A stretch of 64,000 nucleotides of DNA from UKL13-2 sp031414695 (GCA_031414695.1 JANNWG010000028.1:37559-101558), one strand, 5' to 3'. Positions 33,247-43,016 are shown, counted from the first letter of the stretch. Program-made: numbers and translations. The notes: generated from the sequence alone by a model not told the origin.

Positions 33247-36210
33247 TTAAAACTTGATGGTTGCGTTCAAGAAAACACGGCGACCAAATGCATCATATAC
33301 CTGAGGGTATGTGTTGCCGTTACCAAAGCCAGCACCGACTAAACCGCTCAGTGGTGGGTCTTTGTCAAACAGGTTGTTGATACCACCACGAAGCACAATT
33401 TTCTTTGTCAACGCGTATGTTGCTGCGATATCAAAGTAATCGCGCTTAGCAAGTGTGCGATCAGCTGGGGCAATTGCGGTGTTACGCAACTGTGGATTGC
33501 TGCTGGTACCTTCTTGGTCAACTTTACCAATATGACGCCATGTTAAAGCTAGGTCAAGATTCCAAGTGGTCTCCCAAGTTGTACGAACTTTATGACGCCA
33601 CTCAGGTGAAGGCACGCCGCAGCTTGCGCCATGTAAGCCTTTACACTCAAACTCGCCTAATCCTGGGATAGGCTCAGTTGTATTCGACTTTAACAATGTG
33701 CCGGTAAAGTTGAACTTCAAATTACCATAGCTAGGCAGCTTGTAAAAATAGTCAGCGCTAAAGTCGTAGCCCTTTGTTCTGAGACCACCTAAGTTCTGGT
33801 TGGTAGATTGAATCTGTCCAGCTGGTAGTGCCCACAGTGTGCCAAGGCGATCACGTGTGATGAGGCCACAAAATGCTGAAGAACCGGTAGCCAAGCATTG
33901 AGCAAGGATTGTTCCAGAAGGTGCATTTCCAATCACTTTTTCGACTTTAATATCGAAAAAATCAATCGATGCACTAAAGTTACGGCCTACCGTAAATACC
34001 GCACCAAATGTATAGCTCTTTGACTCTTCTGGCTTGAGTCGCGGGTTACCACCAGTTAGCTGGTTGTATTGACCAGCAGGGCTGTCAAGCAATGCATTGC
34101 CATAGTTTGCAGCGGTAATACCCGTACGTTGGCACTGTACCAACGTGGCGGTACGTGATGGGCCGCATGGGTCAGCCGGTAGATCAAACAACCCTAGACC
34201 TTGTGCTGTGAATAAATCAATAACGTTACCAGCACGAATTGCTTCTTGGTAGCTGGCGCGGGTACGAACTTCTTTAACGGGTGACCATTCTGCGCCAAGA
34301 CCAAACGAAGTTGTTTTAGGGCCGGTGCTGTAATCTGAACGGCGTACGCTACCATTGACAGATAATAGCTCTGCAAACTGTGCGCCTTCGATTAAGGGAG
34401 CACGAACTTCAGCAAAAATATCCGTCACGTTAAAACCACCGCCTAAGCCAATAGTAGGTCCACCTTGACCAGCAAGGTCGCCTGTGGTGAACGCACTATC
34501 AGTGTTTAGGTTTAAGCGCTCTTGGCGATGCTCAAGACCAAACGCCACACCAATTCCGTTTTTAGCAGTTGGGAATTTCCAACCATATTCACCTAAGTCT
34601 GCGCTAACAGTACCACCTTGAATTTTTTGCTCGGTACTGCCTTTTTGAAATCCTGGTGTAGATAGGTACGAAATAGCTGCTTGCGTTGGACCACCTAAAG
34701 ACCAAATGTTGTACGGCACACATGGTGCGCCTGAACGGCAAGCAATATTTCCAGCGGCGTCACGAACAGCATCTAGGGCAAGTGCTTGACGTGCTATCGA
34801 CATGTCGTTTAAGTATGTCTCTTGGTAAACAACCTTTGCATCTTGTGCATAGATGTCGTAGTTCCAAATCTTGGCGAAATCGCCTTTTATGCCGACCACC
34901 ATACGATATGAAGTATGGCGAATATCATCTTGACGTCCGCCACCTTCGACGTTACGACGGAAAATCAACGCATCGGCGGTGCCTGTTGTGCCAACACAAC
35001 CTAGATCGCGACGCCAATCTGCGGATAAAAGAGGATTGTCACATCTAATGGCATTTGCACCGGATGCATCAAAACCAAAAAATCCGCTAGGTGCAATCTG
35101 TGCAACGGTACGGTCATCGTGAAACGAAAACTCAGAATATAACTTTACAGAGTCATTGATGTCGTAGTTAGCAGTTGCGTTAAAGCCATAACGCTCTGAA
35201 GGGCGCTGAAAGTAATTTAACGGACCAAAGTTGTACTGATCGTTTGCAGCGACAAATGCTCGCGTATTGCCCGCTGCATTCGCAACAGTACGGTTGCCAG
35301 CCGCAACGATAAAGCGACCTGGGAAGCTAGTGCTAGAGCCGCCGCAGCGAAACCCTGGGCCAAAAGCAACGCCATTAATCGTGGCAGCGGCTGAAGAAGT
35401 CGCGTTGCCTAACGAGCAAGCGCTGAAGTCACGCTCTGACTGTAAAAGCGGATCTTCTTTTTTATAGTTGAAGAAGACAGTTGCATTGCCCTTGCCGTTT
35501 GCAAAATTTGAGCCTAGTAACAAGTTGAAGTCGTTGATTTTACCGTCGGCGCTGATATTGCCTGGAATCTTAAACTGATCTGGGTTAGTGATTGAGCGTG
35601 CGCGAATCATCGCGGCAGCACCAGAATCATCATTTTGTTTATGGTTATAGAAGCTTGTGTTCGCTTCAAACTGAACGCCTTCAAACTTATCGTTCATGAT
35701 GAAGTTAACCACACCCGCTACTGCATCTGATCCATAAACTGCACCAGCGCCACCAGTGAGGATTTCAATACGCTTAATAAGCGGTGCTGGCACTTGGTTT
35801 AAGTCAGCAGCATAAAAGCGTGGGCTACCGGCAGCTAGTCTGCGACCGTTAACCAATACAAGCGTGCGATTTGCACCTAATCCGCGAAGATTAACAGTTG
35901 CGGTACCGGTCGCGCCGTTTGAAACAGATGCACCTTGTGCAGCAAAGACTTGGGGTAGGTTATTTAGGAGGTTTTCAACCGAACGCAAGCCGTCAGCTTT
36001 TATAGTTGCGGCGTCAATAGTGGTAATTGGGCTTGAGCTATCTAAATTTGCAGAAGGAATACGTGAACCGGTTACTTCAATTCGGTCAACTTTCTCTTCG
36101 GCCTTAGCGGCAGCAGCAGGCGCTGCTTGCTGTGCATAAACTGCGCCGCACATGCTTGCTGTTAGCGCAGCAGCAATGGCTGCTGGCAATACTTTGATTT
36201 TGAGGTTCAT
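33247..36210 (-). CDS. TonB-dependent outer-membrane receptor
   Basis: 987 residues. A signal peptide (VLPAAIAAALTASMCGAVYAQ) is followed by a short TonB-box region around DRIEVTGSRI. The plug domain reads LRSVENLLNNLPQVF and LRGLGANRTLVLVNGRRL with GSDAVAGVVNF. A beta-barrel with many aromatic-ended strands finishes in ATIKF, a typical C-terminal Phe. This large receptor class imports oligosaccharides, peptides or other big substrates rather than only siderophores. It lies opposite the hydroxylase pair. Confidence 0.92.
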   Translation of the reverse strand: MNLKIKVLPAAIAAALTASMCGAVYAQQAAPAAAAKAEEKVDRIEVTGSRIPSANLDSSSPITTIDAATIKADGLRSVENLLNNLPQVFAAQGASVSNGATGTATVNLRGLGANRTLVLVNGRRLAAGSPRFYAADLNQVPAPLIKRIEILTGGAGAVYGSDAVAGVVNFIMNDKFEGVQFEANTSFYNHKQNDDSGAAAMIRARSITNPDQFKIPGNISADGKINDFNLLLGSNFANGKGNATVFFNYKKEDPLLQSERDFSACSLGNATSSAAATINGVAFGPGFRCGGSSTSFPGRFIVAAGNRTVANAAGNTRAFVAANDQYNFGPLNYFQRPSERYGFNATANYDINDSVKLYSEFSFHDDRTVAQIAPSGFFGFDASGANAIRCDNPLLSADWRRDLGCVGTTGTADALIFRRNVEGGGRQDDIRHTSYRMVVGIKGDFAKIWNYDIYAQDAKVVYQETYLNDMSIARQALALDAVRDAAGNIACRSGAPCVPYNIWSLGGPTQAAISYLSTPGFQKGSTEQKIQGGTVSADLGEYGWKFPTAKNGIGVAFGLEHRQERLNLNTDSAFTTGDLAGQGGPTIGLGGGFNVTDIFAEVRAPLIEGAQFAELLSVNGSVRRSDYSTGPKTTSFGLGAEWSPVKEVRTRASYQEAIRAGNVIDLFTAQGLGLFDLPADPCGPSRTATLVQCQRTGITAANYGNALLDSPAGQYNQLTGGNPRLKPEESKSYTFGAVFTVGRNFSASIDFFDIKVEKVIGNAPSGTILAQCLATGSSAFCGLITRDRLGTLWALPAGQIQSTNQNLGGLRTKGYDFSADYFYKLPSYGNLKFNFTGTLLKSNTTEPIPGLGEFECKGLHGASCGVPSPEWRHKVRTTWETTWNLDLALTWRHIGKVDQEGTSSNPQLRNTAIAPADRTLAKRDYFDIAATYALTKKIVLRGGINNLFDKDPPLSGLVGAGFGNGNTYPQVYDAFGRRVFLNATIKF

Positions 36211-36432
36211 GATGTGGTTAGTCTCCGTTTAATTGTTGATGGTGAATGTGCCTTTTTAATACGAAAAATATTTTTTTGTCGCAATTAAAATTAATTGAAA
36301 ACAAAAATAGAAAATTCGCAACATATTGCGGCAAATTGCAACAGCATGAGAATAACGTTACATGATTGTAAGATGTGGAAAATTTCACATTTTGTTGTGA
36401 AAGTGCAACTAAAGTTGGGGTTTATTACAATC

Positions 36433-36459
36433 AAAAAGGGAGCCGAGGCTCCCTTTTTT
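36433..36459. terminator. Intrinsic terminator, left copy of a near-identical pair
   Basis: AAAAAGGGAGC-CGAG-GCTCCCTTTTTT. It differs from the terminator at 37511-37537 by one loop base. It lies between the MITE-like element and the receptor promoter. Confidence 0.85.
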
Positions 36460-36483
36460 GCTGCTCTCGTTTTCGTTGATTTA

Positions 36484-36739
36484 AACCTAGAAACGGCAGT
36501 TGACCGCTGAAGTTGCTTGAAAGAGCGCATGTATAAAGGCGTTTAGTGGATTACATGTTCACCAATATGGTGACTCACGCTTCGGTGCGATTGCCCATTT
36601 TTCAAACGCTTTGGCAGGCCGAAGGCCGTGTTGCTTCTTCTTGCAGGATAAGGCCTGTTGCGTCGCTGTTTGCAAATGAGGCCTTGCCAGAGCGTCCGAA
36701 AACGCACACTCACACCCGTCCAACTGCCGTTTCTAGGTT
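36484..36739. mobile_element. MITE-like element or long hairpin
   Basis: Perfect 19-bp terminal inverted repeats (AACCTAGAAACGGCAGTTG at 36484-36502 and its complement at 36721-36739). Nested imperfect complementarity lies inside (acgctttggcaggcc near 36610 against ggccttgccagagcgt near 36690). No protein of its own; the small frame 36546-36770 that runs through it is probably not real. It lies between mazF and the receptor gene. The rest of 36211-36752 holds the terminator at 36433 and AT-rich sequence. Confidence 0.6.
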
Positions 36740-36752
36740 AAAGCGTTTATGC

Positions 36753-37079
36753 TTATTTACGCATCCCTAAATGAAGCAAGATCGCGTCTTCTACCGCCAA
36801 TAAATCTGCCTTATCTAGCGTGTCCAGTTGACTTTTCAAACGCTTCTTGTCGGCTGCCATAATCTGATCTGCCATTGTTTTGCTTTGAATGCCAGATAGC
36901 GTAACTAGCGCCTCGCCCGGATAAAGTCGGCTTGTGTTGCTGGTCAGCGGCACAACCACGACTCTCGCCAGCATGCGGTTTGCAGCATCATTACTAATGA
37001 TAACGGCAGGGCGCGTTTTGCGAATTTCGCTTCCTATAGAAGGATCAAACTCTACCCACCACACTTCACCGCGCTTCAT
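36753..37079 (-). CDS. mazF: MazF/PemK-type toxin endoribonuclease
   Basis: 108 residues from MKRGEVWWVEF. Family marks are SEIRKTRPAVIISNDAANR (with the catalytic Arg), VVVVPLTSN (catalytic Ser/Thr region) and ADQIMAADKKRL. It cleaves single-stranded mRNA at short motifs. Its start overlaps the antitoxin end by 14 bp. An upstream GTG at 37091 is possible. It is encoded between two TonB receptor genes, an unusual place, next to a MITE-like element. Confidence 0.9.
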   Translation of the reverse strand: MKRGEVWWVEFDPSIGSEIRKTRPAVIISNDAANRMLARVVVVPLTSNTSRLYPGEALVTLSGIQSKTMADQIMAADKKRLKSQLDTLDKADLLAVEDAILLHLGMRK

Positions 37080-37296
37080 CAGACATATCACGGGAAATGG
37101 CGTTGCACCACTCTACGGCTTCTTTTTCACGTTCGCAATCGGCGGCCATTGATTTGTATCCATCGTCAAGTCGGTTGTCCAATACATGCGGGCGTAGTAA
37201 ATCTTCAATAAACTGGCTCATGCGTCGTCTACCAATTGTCTTATACAACCCTTCATAAACTGATTCATCGAGTGTGATCGTCATTTTTTTATGCAT
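37066..37296 (-). CDS. Antitoxin of the MazF-type module
   Basis: 76 residues from MHKKMTITLDESVYEGL, a CopG/ribbon-helix-helix-like N-terminus, with RRRMSQFIEDLLRPHVL next and an acidic C-terminal tail for toxin binding. The longer frame to 37329 would run into the promoter -10 box, so ATG 37296 is chosen. It should repress through the palindrome at 37313-37326. Confidence 0.85.
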   Translation of the reverse strand: MHKKMTITLDESVYEGLYKTIGRRRMSQFIEDLLRPHVLDNRLDDGYKSMAADCEREKEAVEWCNAISRDMSDEAR

Positions 37297-37312
37297 AGAT
37301 AGCTCGCTAAAA

Positions 37313-37358
37313 GTAATACGTATTACCATTATAGCGTATTGAAGTTATTTTCGGTCAA
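37313..37358 (-). promoter_or_regulatory. Promoter and operator of the MazF module
   Basis: On the minus strand, TTGACC (37358-37353) and TATAAT (37333-37328) are 19 bp apart. The perfect 14-bp palindrome GTAATACGTATTAC (37313-37326) covers the expected start of transcription. Confidence 0.65.
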
Positions 37359-37510
37359 GCTGAAAATGAGTGCAGGCGTTTAAATCTGGCAAGAGATAAA
37401 TGCTAGAGCGAAACAGTTGCCGAGCGACCAGTATCAACGCTAACTTTCGCGCCGAAAGAGCAGAAATATAAATTGGCTAAATTGTCTATCGAAGTCGACC
37501 GTTGCGTAAT

Positions 37511-37537
37511 AAAAAAGGGAGCCGAAGCTCCCTTTTT
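37511..37537. terminator. Intrinsic terminator behind the second receptor gene
   Basis: AAAAAGGGAGC-CGAA-GCTCCCTTTTTT, almost the same as the stem at 36433-36459. It ends the receptor transcript on the minus strand. Confidence 0.88.
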
Positions 37538-37574
37538 TGTTATTGCAACCTCTGATCATTTACTACCTTATGGC

Positions 37575-40379
37575 TTAGTAAAAGGTATAACGTGCGCTCA
37601 ACACAAAGTTGATGCCTTGCGGCTGATACCAAGCAGTGTTGTACAGACGCCCTGACGGGTCATTTGATGGACGTGCATTCCCAAGATTTCGAACAGCAAA
37701 GCTCAAGCGCACATTCTTAAAGCCTGTGTACTCTGTGCTCGTGTCTACAGTAACATAGGTGGCAACCGTACAAATACCCACTGTCGGACCTGTAGGCGTA
37801 CCGCAAGTCTGTGACTGTGTTAGCGCAGTTCCACCGTTTTCAGGATTTCCGTACGCCTTAAACGGGGCAAGCGTATTTATCGCAGCACGGTTGTTCCAGT
37901 TGCCAACGTTCCAGTTTGCAACAAACTGTGCACGCCACTGGGGTGCATTACGATAGCCGTTGAAGCTGGTTTGCGGCGCAGTTGGTGTGCCAGAGCCACG
38001 TTGTTCTGTATAACGCGTACCAACAAACTGTAGACTTAAGCGGCCATATTCACCGAGTGACATGCGATGACGAATGTCCATGTCAAATCCGCGGACGGTG
38101 GTTTTGCCCAAGTTAGAGAACGCTGTACTTACAAATAAAATTGCACCAGGGTCGTTTGTTACTTGGGCGCTTATGTTTGCAGGATCACGAACTACACGGT
38201 TTGCATAAAGTGGGTTGGTTGAGCCTTCGTTGTTAAGAATATCTGTTAACGACAGGAAAGTAATCTCGTTACGACGAGTAATACTAAAGTAATCAACCGT
38301 TGTGCTCGTATTAGCTGATATATCCCAAACGAAACCACCAGAGTAGGTTTCTGCTTTTTCTGGTTGTACACCAGGGAAGGCTTGAATTAAACCTGGGAGT
38401 GATAGGCCGCAGCCGATCGTAATGCCGATGGCACGGTTACAACGGCGTGGATCGTCTACACCGTTAAAGAACCCTGAAGTTGCCGAACGTGTTATCTCGG
38501 TTAACGACGGTGCACGGAATCCGCGCGCAAAGCTGCCGCGCAATTTCAAGCTGGCCATGGGCGACCAAGCGGCTGCAAGTTTAGGTGTAAGTGAATTACC
38601 ATAATCAGAGTAACGGTCATAACGAAGTGCGGCCTGAACTTCAACGTTTTTCAATACCGGCATGACCAATTCGCCAAAAACAGTAGAAACATTGCGATCA
38701 CCCACAGCGCTTGCCACGCCACGTCCAAATATATTGCCACGAACTTTTTCGGCATCAGGTTTGACATTACGGTCTTCTTTACGGTACTCAGCGCCTAGCG
38801 CAAAGCCCGCTGCACCACCCGACATTTGCATTAATTCGCCGGTTAATTTCGCGTCTAATATGCTGAACTTAGACTGTGCATTGTCTTTTGCGTCATAGCG
38901 AATTGAGTTCGCTGTTACGCCACCCCCATTCGGGTTATTAAAGTCAAAATAAGCACTTCCGGCAGGGTTGGCTACAAGGATGGGGTTGCCTACAGCATTG
39001 AATCCTTGAGAAAAGCCGAATGCTTGAATGAGGCGGTCGTAACGTAGTGAGTTGTAATTAGTCGAATTTTGTTCTGTTTTGTTAAACAGGAAGGCAGACT
39101 CAAAGTCGAATTTACCAAGGACAGTTTTAAAGCCAACAACTGCGCGAGTCGTTTCACTTTCTACTTCGTTGTCTTGCGGACCAAGTGCGTCCATGCGTCC
39201 GCGAAATTGGGTTAATCGGTTAAACGGGTTGTTGGGGTGTCCTGGCGCTAAGTTAACTGGCGATGGGTTCAAGCGCCCTGTGCTTGAATTGAACGTAGCG
39301 CCCGTACCGTTGCCAACAACTTGTGGAGCGCCTTTGAAGAAGGTGGTTTGCTTTACAAAGCTGCCTTCCGCAAAAACTTGCGTTGTGCCTGAAACGTCAA
39401 TGCTTCCCCGTGCAAATACGCTATAACGATCTGCTTCAGGAACAATCTCTTGAGGCGAAACGTTGTCATACAAACACAGCGTTCCAGGTATTCCCAAACT
39501 CCATGGTGCACCCGCTTGGTTTGCAGGCACGCGGCTACCAGCCGGGCAATTAGGGCCAGTGCTTGCGTTAAATGCGCCCGTCCCATCCGTCAGAATCGTT
39601 AAAAACGGGCTAAATGCCGACGATACTACACCGGTAAGAAAAGTGTCCCGGTAAGCTTGGCGATTCAAAAATTTTTCTACATCTTTAAACAACACATTGT
39701 CTTGCTTGTAACCTTCAAAATTGATGAAAGCGTTATAGCGATCTTTTGCTAAGTCACCGAAACCAAGTGACGCCGTTAATGTTGAATTGCTATATTCCCC
39801 ATCCTTATTCGCGGTAGTCGCTGCGCCTAATTGCGCACCTGTGTAGTCTTTACGCAAAATAATGTTGATTACACCAGCGATAGCTTCAGAGCCATAGATT
39901 GCCGATGCGCCGTCTTTAAGAATTTCAATACGTTCAACGACGTTTGCTGGAATGGCGTTTAGGTTAACGGCGCTGGCCTGACCGAAGTTCGGATCAGCTA
40001 AACCATACGGCGCAATACGACGGCCATTTAATAACACCAGCGTCGCCGATGAACCTAAGCCACGCAATGATACAGATGCAGCACCAGCCGAAAAGCTGCC
40101 TGAACCCGTTAATTCGGTCAAACCGCCAGCGGCATTAATGGGCAGCTCACGCAATAGTTCAGTCACAGTTTGACGGCCTGAGCGACGAATTTCATCAGCG
40201 GTAATAACTAGAATCGGTGATGCAGTTTCTGCATCAACACGCTTAATGTTTGAGCCGGTAACCTCAATTTTTTCAACTTTTGGTGTTGCTGGTGTTGTCT
40301 GTGCGTACACTGAATTAGCGCTGGCAACACTAACTGCTGCTAGTGCTACAACAAGCGCTCTTTGTTTAAAAATTCGCAT
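37575..40379 (-). CDS. TonB-dependent outer-membrane receptor
   Basis: 934 residues from MRIFKQRAL. Signal peptide (LVVALAAVSVASANSVYAQ), TonB-box-like EKIEVTGSNIKRV, and plug with RQTVTELLRELPIN, LRGLGSSATLVLLNGRRIAPYG and GSEAIAGVINIIL. The barrel ends in LSARYTFY. The ATG at 40379 has AAAGG just upstream; the longer frame to 40475 has no such site. It is distinct in sequence from the receptor at 33247 but of the same large class. The substrate is unknown. Confidence 0.92.
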   Translation of the reverse strand: MRIFKQRALVVALAAVSVASANSVYAQTTPATPKVEKIEVTGSNIKRVDAETASPILVITADEIRRSGRQTVTELLRELPINAAGGLTELTGSGSFSAGAASVSLRGLGSSATLVLLNGRRIAPYGLADPNFGQASAVNLNAIPANVVERIEILKDGASAIYGSEAIAGVINIILRKDYTGAQLGAATTANKDGEYSNSTLTASLGFGDLAKDRYNAFINFEGYKQDNVLFKDVEKFLNRQAYRDTFLTGVVSSAFSPFLTILTDGTGAFNASTGPNCPAGSRVPANQAGAPWSLGIPGTLCLYDNVSPQEIVPEADRYSVFARGSIDVSGTTQVFAEGSFVKQTTFFKGAPQVVGNGTGATFNSSTGRLNPSPVNLAPGHPNNPFNRLTQFRGRMDALGPQDNEVESETTRAVVGFKTVLGKFDFESAFLFNKTEQNSTNYNSLRYDRLIQAFGFSQGFNAVGNPILVANPAGSAYFDFNNPNGGGVTANSIRYDAKDNAQSKFSILDAKLTGELMQMSGGAAGFALGAEYRKEDRNVKPDAEKVRGNIFGRGVASAVGDRNVSTVFGELVMPVLKNVEVQAALRYDRYSDYGNSLTPKLAAAWSPMASLKLRGSFARGFRAPSLTEITRSATSGFFNGVDDPRRCNRAIGITIGCGLSLPGLIQAFPGVQPEKAETYSGGFVWDISANTSTTVDYFSITRRNEITFLSLTDILNNEGSTNPLYANRVVRDPANISAQVTNDPGAILFVSTAFSNLGKTTVRGFDMDIRHRMSLGEYGRLSLQFVGTRYTEQRGSGTPTAPQTSFNGYRNAPQWRAQFVANWNVGNWNNRAAINTLAPFKAYGNPENGGTALTQSQTCGTPTGPTVGICTVATYVTVDTSTEYTGFKNVRLSFAVRNLGNARPSNDPSGRLYNTAWYQPQGINFVLSARYTFY

Positions 40380-40865
40380 AAAAAACCTTTTCATGTGGCA
40401 AGTTAGTGACAATTTATAGTTTGAAATCGTCAAAGAAAGTAGTAACTCATTAATTCTATCGTTATGCAGCTTCAAACATCATAATTCGTGGGGTTTTGTG
40501 TCATTTGTGCAACATATGTTTTGATATGTAACAATTTAATTCTATTTGTAAATGTCATCCAGAATAGAAGATCGCTGTGTAGGCTAAATGGCAGTAAAAA
40601 TCTGCAGTTTTTATGATTGGCTGGTACTCTGCTACTTAAGCGCAAGTAGTACTGCCAGCCGAAGTGTTAATTACTCTGCTACTGTAAAGTGGGGACATAA
40701 CAATGTTGTAAGTGCTATAATGATTGTTAATGGGCACTTGCCCATTTTTCGTTTTTGCGTGTTGTAAGCGTTATTTACATAGCGTGCTCGTGGTGCGTTG
40801 GCTTGCGTATTTTCTACGTATACTGCCTGCTACTCTAGTGTCTCGAGCGAGCGCTGGAGCATAGC
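40380..40865. other. Intergenic region between receptor gene and rimP
   Basis: 486 bp. A stable hairpin (GGCTGG 40619-40624 with CCAGCC 40655-40660; inner CTACTT and AAGTAG) lies mid-region without a T-run. TATAAT at 40716-40721 is a plausible -10 box for the rimP operon. It is followed by a hairpin AATGGGC-ACTT-GCCCATT (40729-40746) with a T-rich tail, which could be a leader attenuator. GGAG at 40855 serves the rimP TTG start. Confidence 0.4.
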
Positions 40866-41411
40866 TTGTCCAATCTTGAAACCACTGTTGATGTCGCCAT
40901 TTCCACTCTCGGGCTTGAGCTCGTTGAGATTGAGCGCGCGCCGCGTGGGTTACTACGTATCTATATTGACCGTGTGGCAGGTAAGGGTTTGGTTACTGTC
41001 GAGGACTGTTCGGTTGTAAGCCACCATTTATCGCATCTTTTTACGGTGGAAAATGTGGAGTACGAGCGCTTGGAGGTATCGTCACCCGGTCTAGACCGCG
41101 TATTAAAGTCGGTGTCTGACTTCATGCGGTTCCAGCAGCTTCCGGTAAAAGTTCGGCTCAATACGGCTGTTGATGCACGCAAGCGTTTTGATGGTGTAGT
41201 GGATTCTGTTGATGGCAGTCGCATTACGTTCATTTTGAATGATGAGTCAGCAGATGCGGCGGCTAAACAAAAGCGTGCGCCAAGCAAAAAACGTAGCAAT
41301 GCCAAGGTGAAATCAACTGCTAAAACAGTTGAAGTCGTCGCCCCAAAGACAATTACCGTGGAGCTTGGGCAAATAGAAAAAGCGCGATTGATTCCACAAA
41401 TTGAACTATAG
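40866..41411 (+). CDS. rimP: Ribosome maturation factor RimP
   Basis: 181 residues. It is needed for 30S subunit maturation. The N-terminal domain has LGLELVEIERAPRGLLRIYIDR and CSVVSHHLSHLF; YERLEVSSPGLDRVLKS is the family signature. A Lys/Ala-rich insertion (about 135-160) before the last strand is longer than in E. coli (about 150 residues). The TTG start is supported by GGAG seven bases upstream. It is first in the nusA-infB operon. Confidence 0.95.
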   Translation: MSNLETTVDVAISTLGLELVEIERAPRGLLRIYIDRVAGKGLVTVEDCSVVSHHLSHLFTVENVEYERLEVSSPGLDRVLKSVSDFMRFQQLPVKVRLNTAVDARKRFDGVVDSVDGSRITFILNDESADAAAKQKRAPSKKRSNAKVKSTAKTVEVVAPKTITVELGQIEKARLIPQIEL

Positions 41412-41501
41412 CGTTGGCGCTAAAAATTAAATATGAGCAATGTGTAAACAGAAAACACACATTACTTAAATTAGATGAATGAATCAGGCGGAGATAAAAA
41501 A

Positions 41502-43016
41502 ATGAGTCGTGAAATATTATTGTTGGTTGATGCGTTAGCGCGTGAAAAAAGCGTTCCGCGCGAAACCGTGTTTATTGCCTTAGAGATGGCGTTAGCATCT
41601 GCCACGAAGCGTAAATTTGACGACAAATTTCTCCAAGACGAAGCAGATGTGCGCGTCGAGATTGATCGCCTGACGGGCGAATATCATGCGCTACGTCGCT
41701 GGACTGTCGTGCCAGACGAAGAGCATGAAGAGCCAGCACGTCAAATTGCGATTACGGATGCGCCAGAACGTGGCGAAGGTCTAGCATTAGGTGACATTAT
41801 TGAAGAGCCAATGGAAGCGGTTGATTTTGGCCGCATAGGTGCGCAGACTGCAAAACAGGTGATTTTGCAAAAAATTCGTGATGCCGAACGCGAGCAGATT
41901 TTGCAAGACTTCCTTGAGCGTGATGAGCAGTTAGTCACTGGAACGATTAAGCGTGTTGAACGCGGCAATATCATTGTTGAGTCCGGTCGAATTGAAGCGT
42001 TATTGCCAAAGTCAGAATTGATTCCGAAAGAAAATTTACGTGTCGGTGATCGCGTGCGTGCGCATCTGCTCAAAATTGATCGCAATTTGCGTGGGCCGCA
42101 GCTAGTGCTTTCACGAATTTCGCCAGATTTTATTCGCGTTTTGTTTGAGCTGGAAGTGCCTGAAATTGAAGAGGGTTTACTTGAGATTAAAGCGGCTGCG
42201 CGTGACCCTGGTATGCGCGCAAAGATTGCTGTGAAGTCAAACGATCCGCGTATTGATCCGATTGGTACATGTGTCGGCATGCGTGGCTCACGTGTGCAAG
42301 CAGTCACGGGCGAATTAGCAGGTGAGCGTGTCGATATTATTTTATGGTCGGCTGATCCTGCTCAATTTGTCATTAACGCATTAGCGCCAGCGGAAGTCTC
42401 CTCCATCATTGTCGATGAAGAAAAGCACGCCATGGACGTGGTGGTGGATGAAGAGCAATTAGCGCAAGCCATTGGTCGAGGCGGGCAAAACGTTCGCCTT
42501 GCCTCTGAGCTAACCGGTTGGCAGCTCAATATCATGACCGAGCAAACGGCCAATGAGCGTCGCACTACCGAGCAAGATTCTATTCAGCAACTCTTTATGA
42601 AGCATCTTGATGTGGATGAAGAAGTCGCGCAGATTTTGATTGCTGAAGGCTTTAGCAATCTTGAAGAAGTCGCCTATGTGCCGCTCAATGAAATGCTCGA
42701 AATAGAATCGTTTGATGAAGATACGGTTAATGAGTTGCGTCGCCGTGCTCGCGACGCTATCGTGACTGAAGCGATTAAATCTGAAGAAACCATGGAAACT
42801 GGCGCAGAAGATTTAGTGTCCATGGATGGCATGGATGCGGATACTGCGCACACCCTAGCCACAAAAGGCGTGCAAACCATGGAAGATTTAGCTGACTTAG
42901 CTATTGATGAATTGACCGAGATGACGGGCATGGATGCAGAACGTGCAAAAACGCTCATCATGACCGCGCGTGCACCTTGGTTTGCAAAAGAAGCCGCTGA
43001 CGCAGTGGCTGAATAA
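41502..43016 (+). CDS. nusA: Transcription termination/antitermination factor NusA
   Basis: 504 residues. The N-terminal RNA-polymerase-binding domain is followed by S1 (LVTGTIKRVERGNIIVESG) and two KH domains (PIGTCVGMRGSRVQAVTGEL and IGRGGQNVRLASELTGW). Two C-terminal acidic repeats have helix-hairpin-helix character. ATG 41502 is chosen because GGAG lies eight bases before it; ATG 41475 has no such site. It acts on pausing, termination and antitermination. Confidence 0.97.
   Translation: MSREILLLVDALAREKSVPRETVFIALEMALASATKRKFDDKFLQDEADVRVEIDRLTGEYHALRRWTVVPDEEHEEPARQIAITDAPERGEGLALGDIIEEPMEAVDFGRIGAQTAKQVILQKIRDAEREQILQDFLERDEQLVTGTIKRVERGNIIVESGRIEALLPKSELIPKENLRVGDRVRAHLLKIDRNLRGPQLVLSRISPDFIRVLFELEVPEIEEGLLEIKAAARDPGMRAKIAVKSNDPRIDPIGTCVGMRGSRVQAVTGELAGERVDIILWSADPAQFVINALAPAEVSSIIVDEEKHAMDVVVDEEQLAQAIGRGGQNVRLASELTGWQLNIMTEQTANERRTTEQDSIQQLFMKHLDVDEEVAQILIAEGFSNLEEVAYVPLNEMLEIESFDEDTVNELRRRARDAIVTEAIKSEETMETGAEDLVSMDGMDADTAHTLATKGVQTMEDLADLAIDELTEMTGMDAERAKTLIMTARAPWFAKEAADAVAE

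Noticed and set aside
36546..36770. 74-codon frame through the MITE-like element
   Set aside because: It follows the inverted repeat structure, with no ribosome site and no recognisable sequence.
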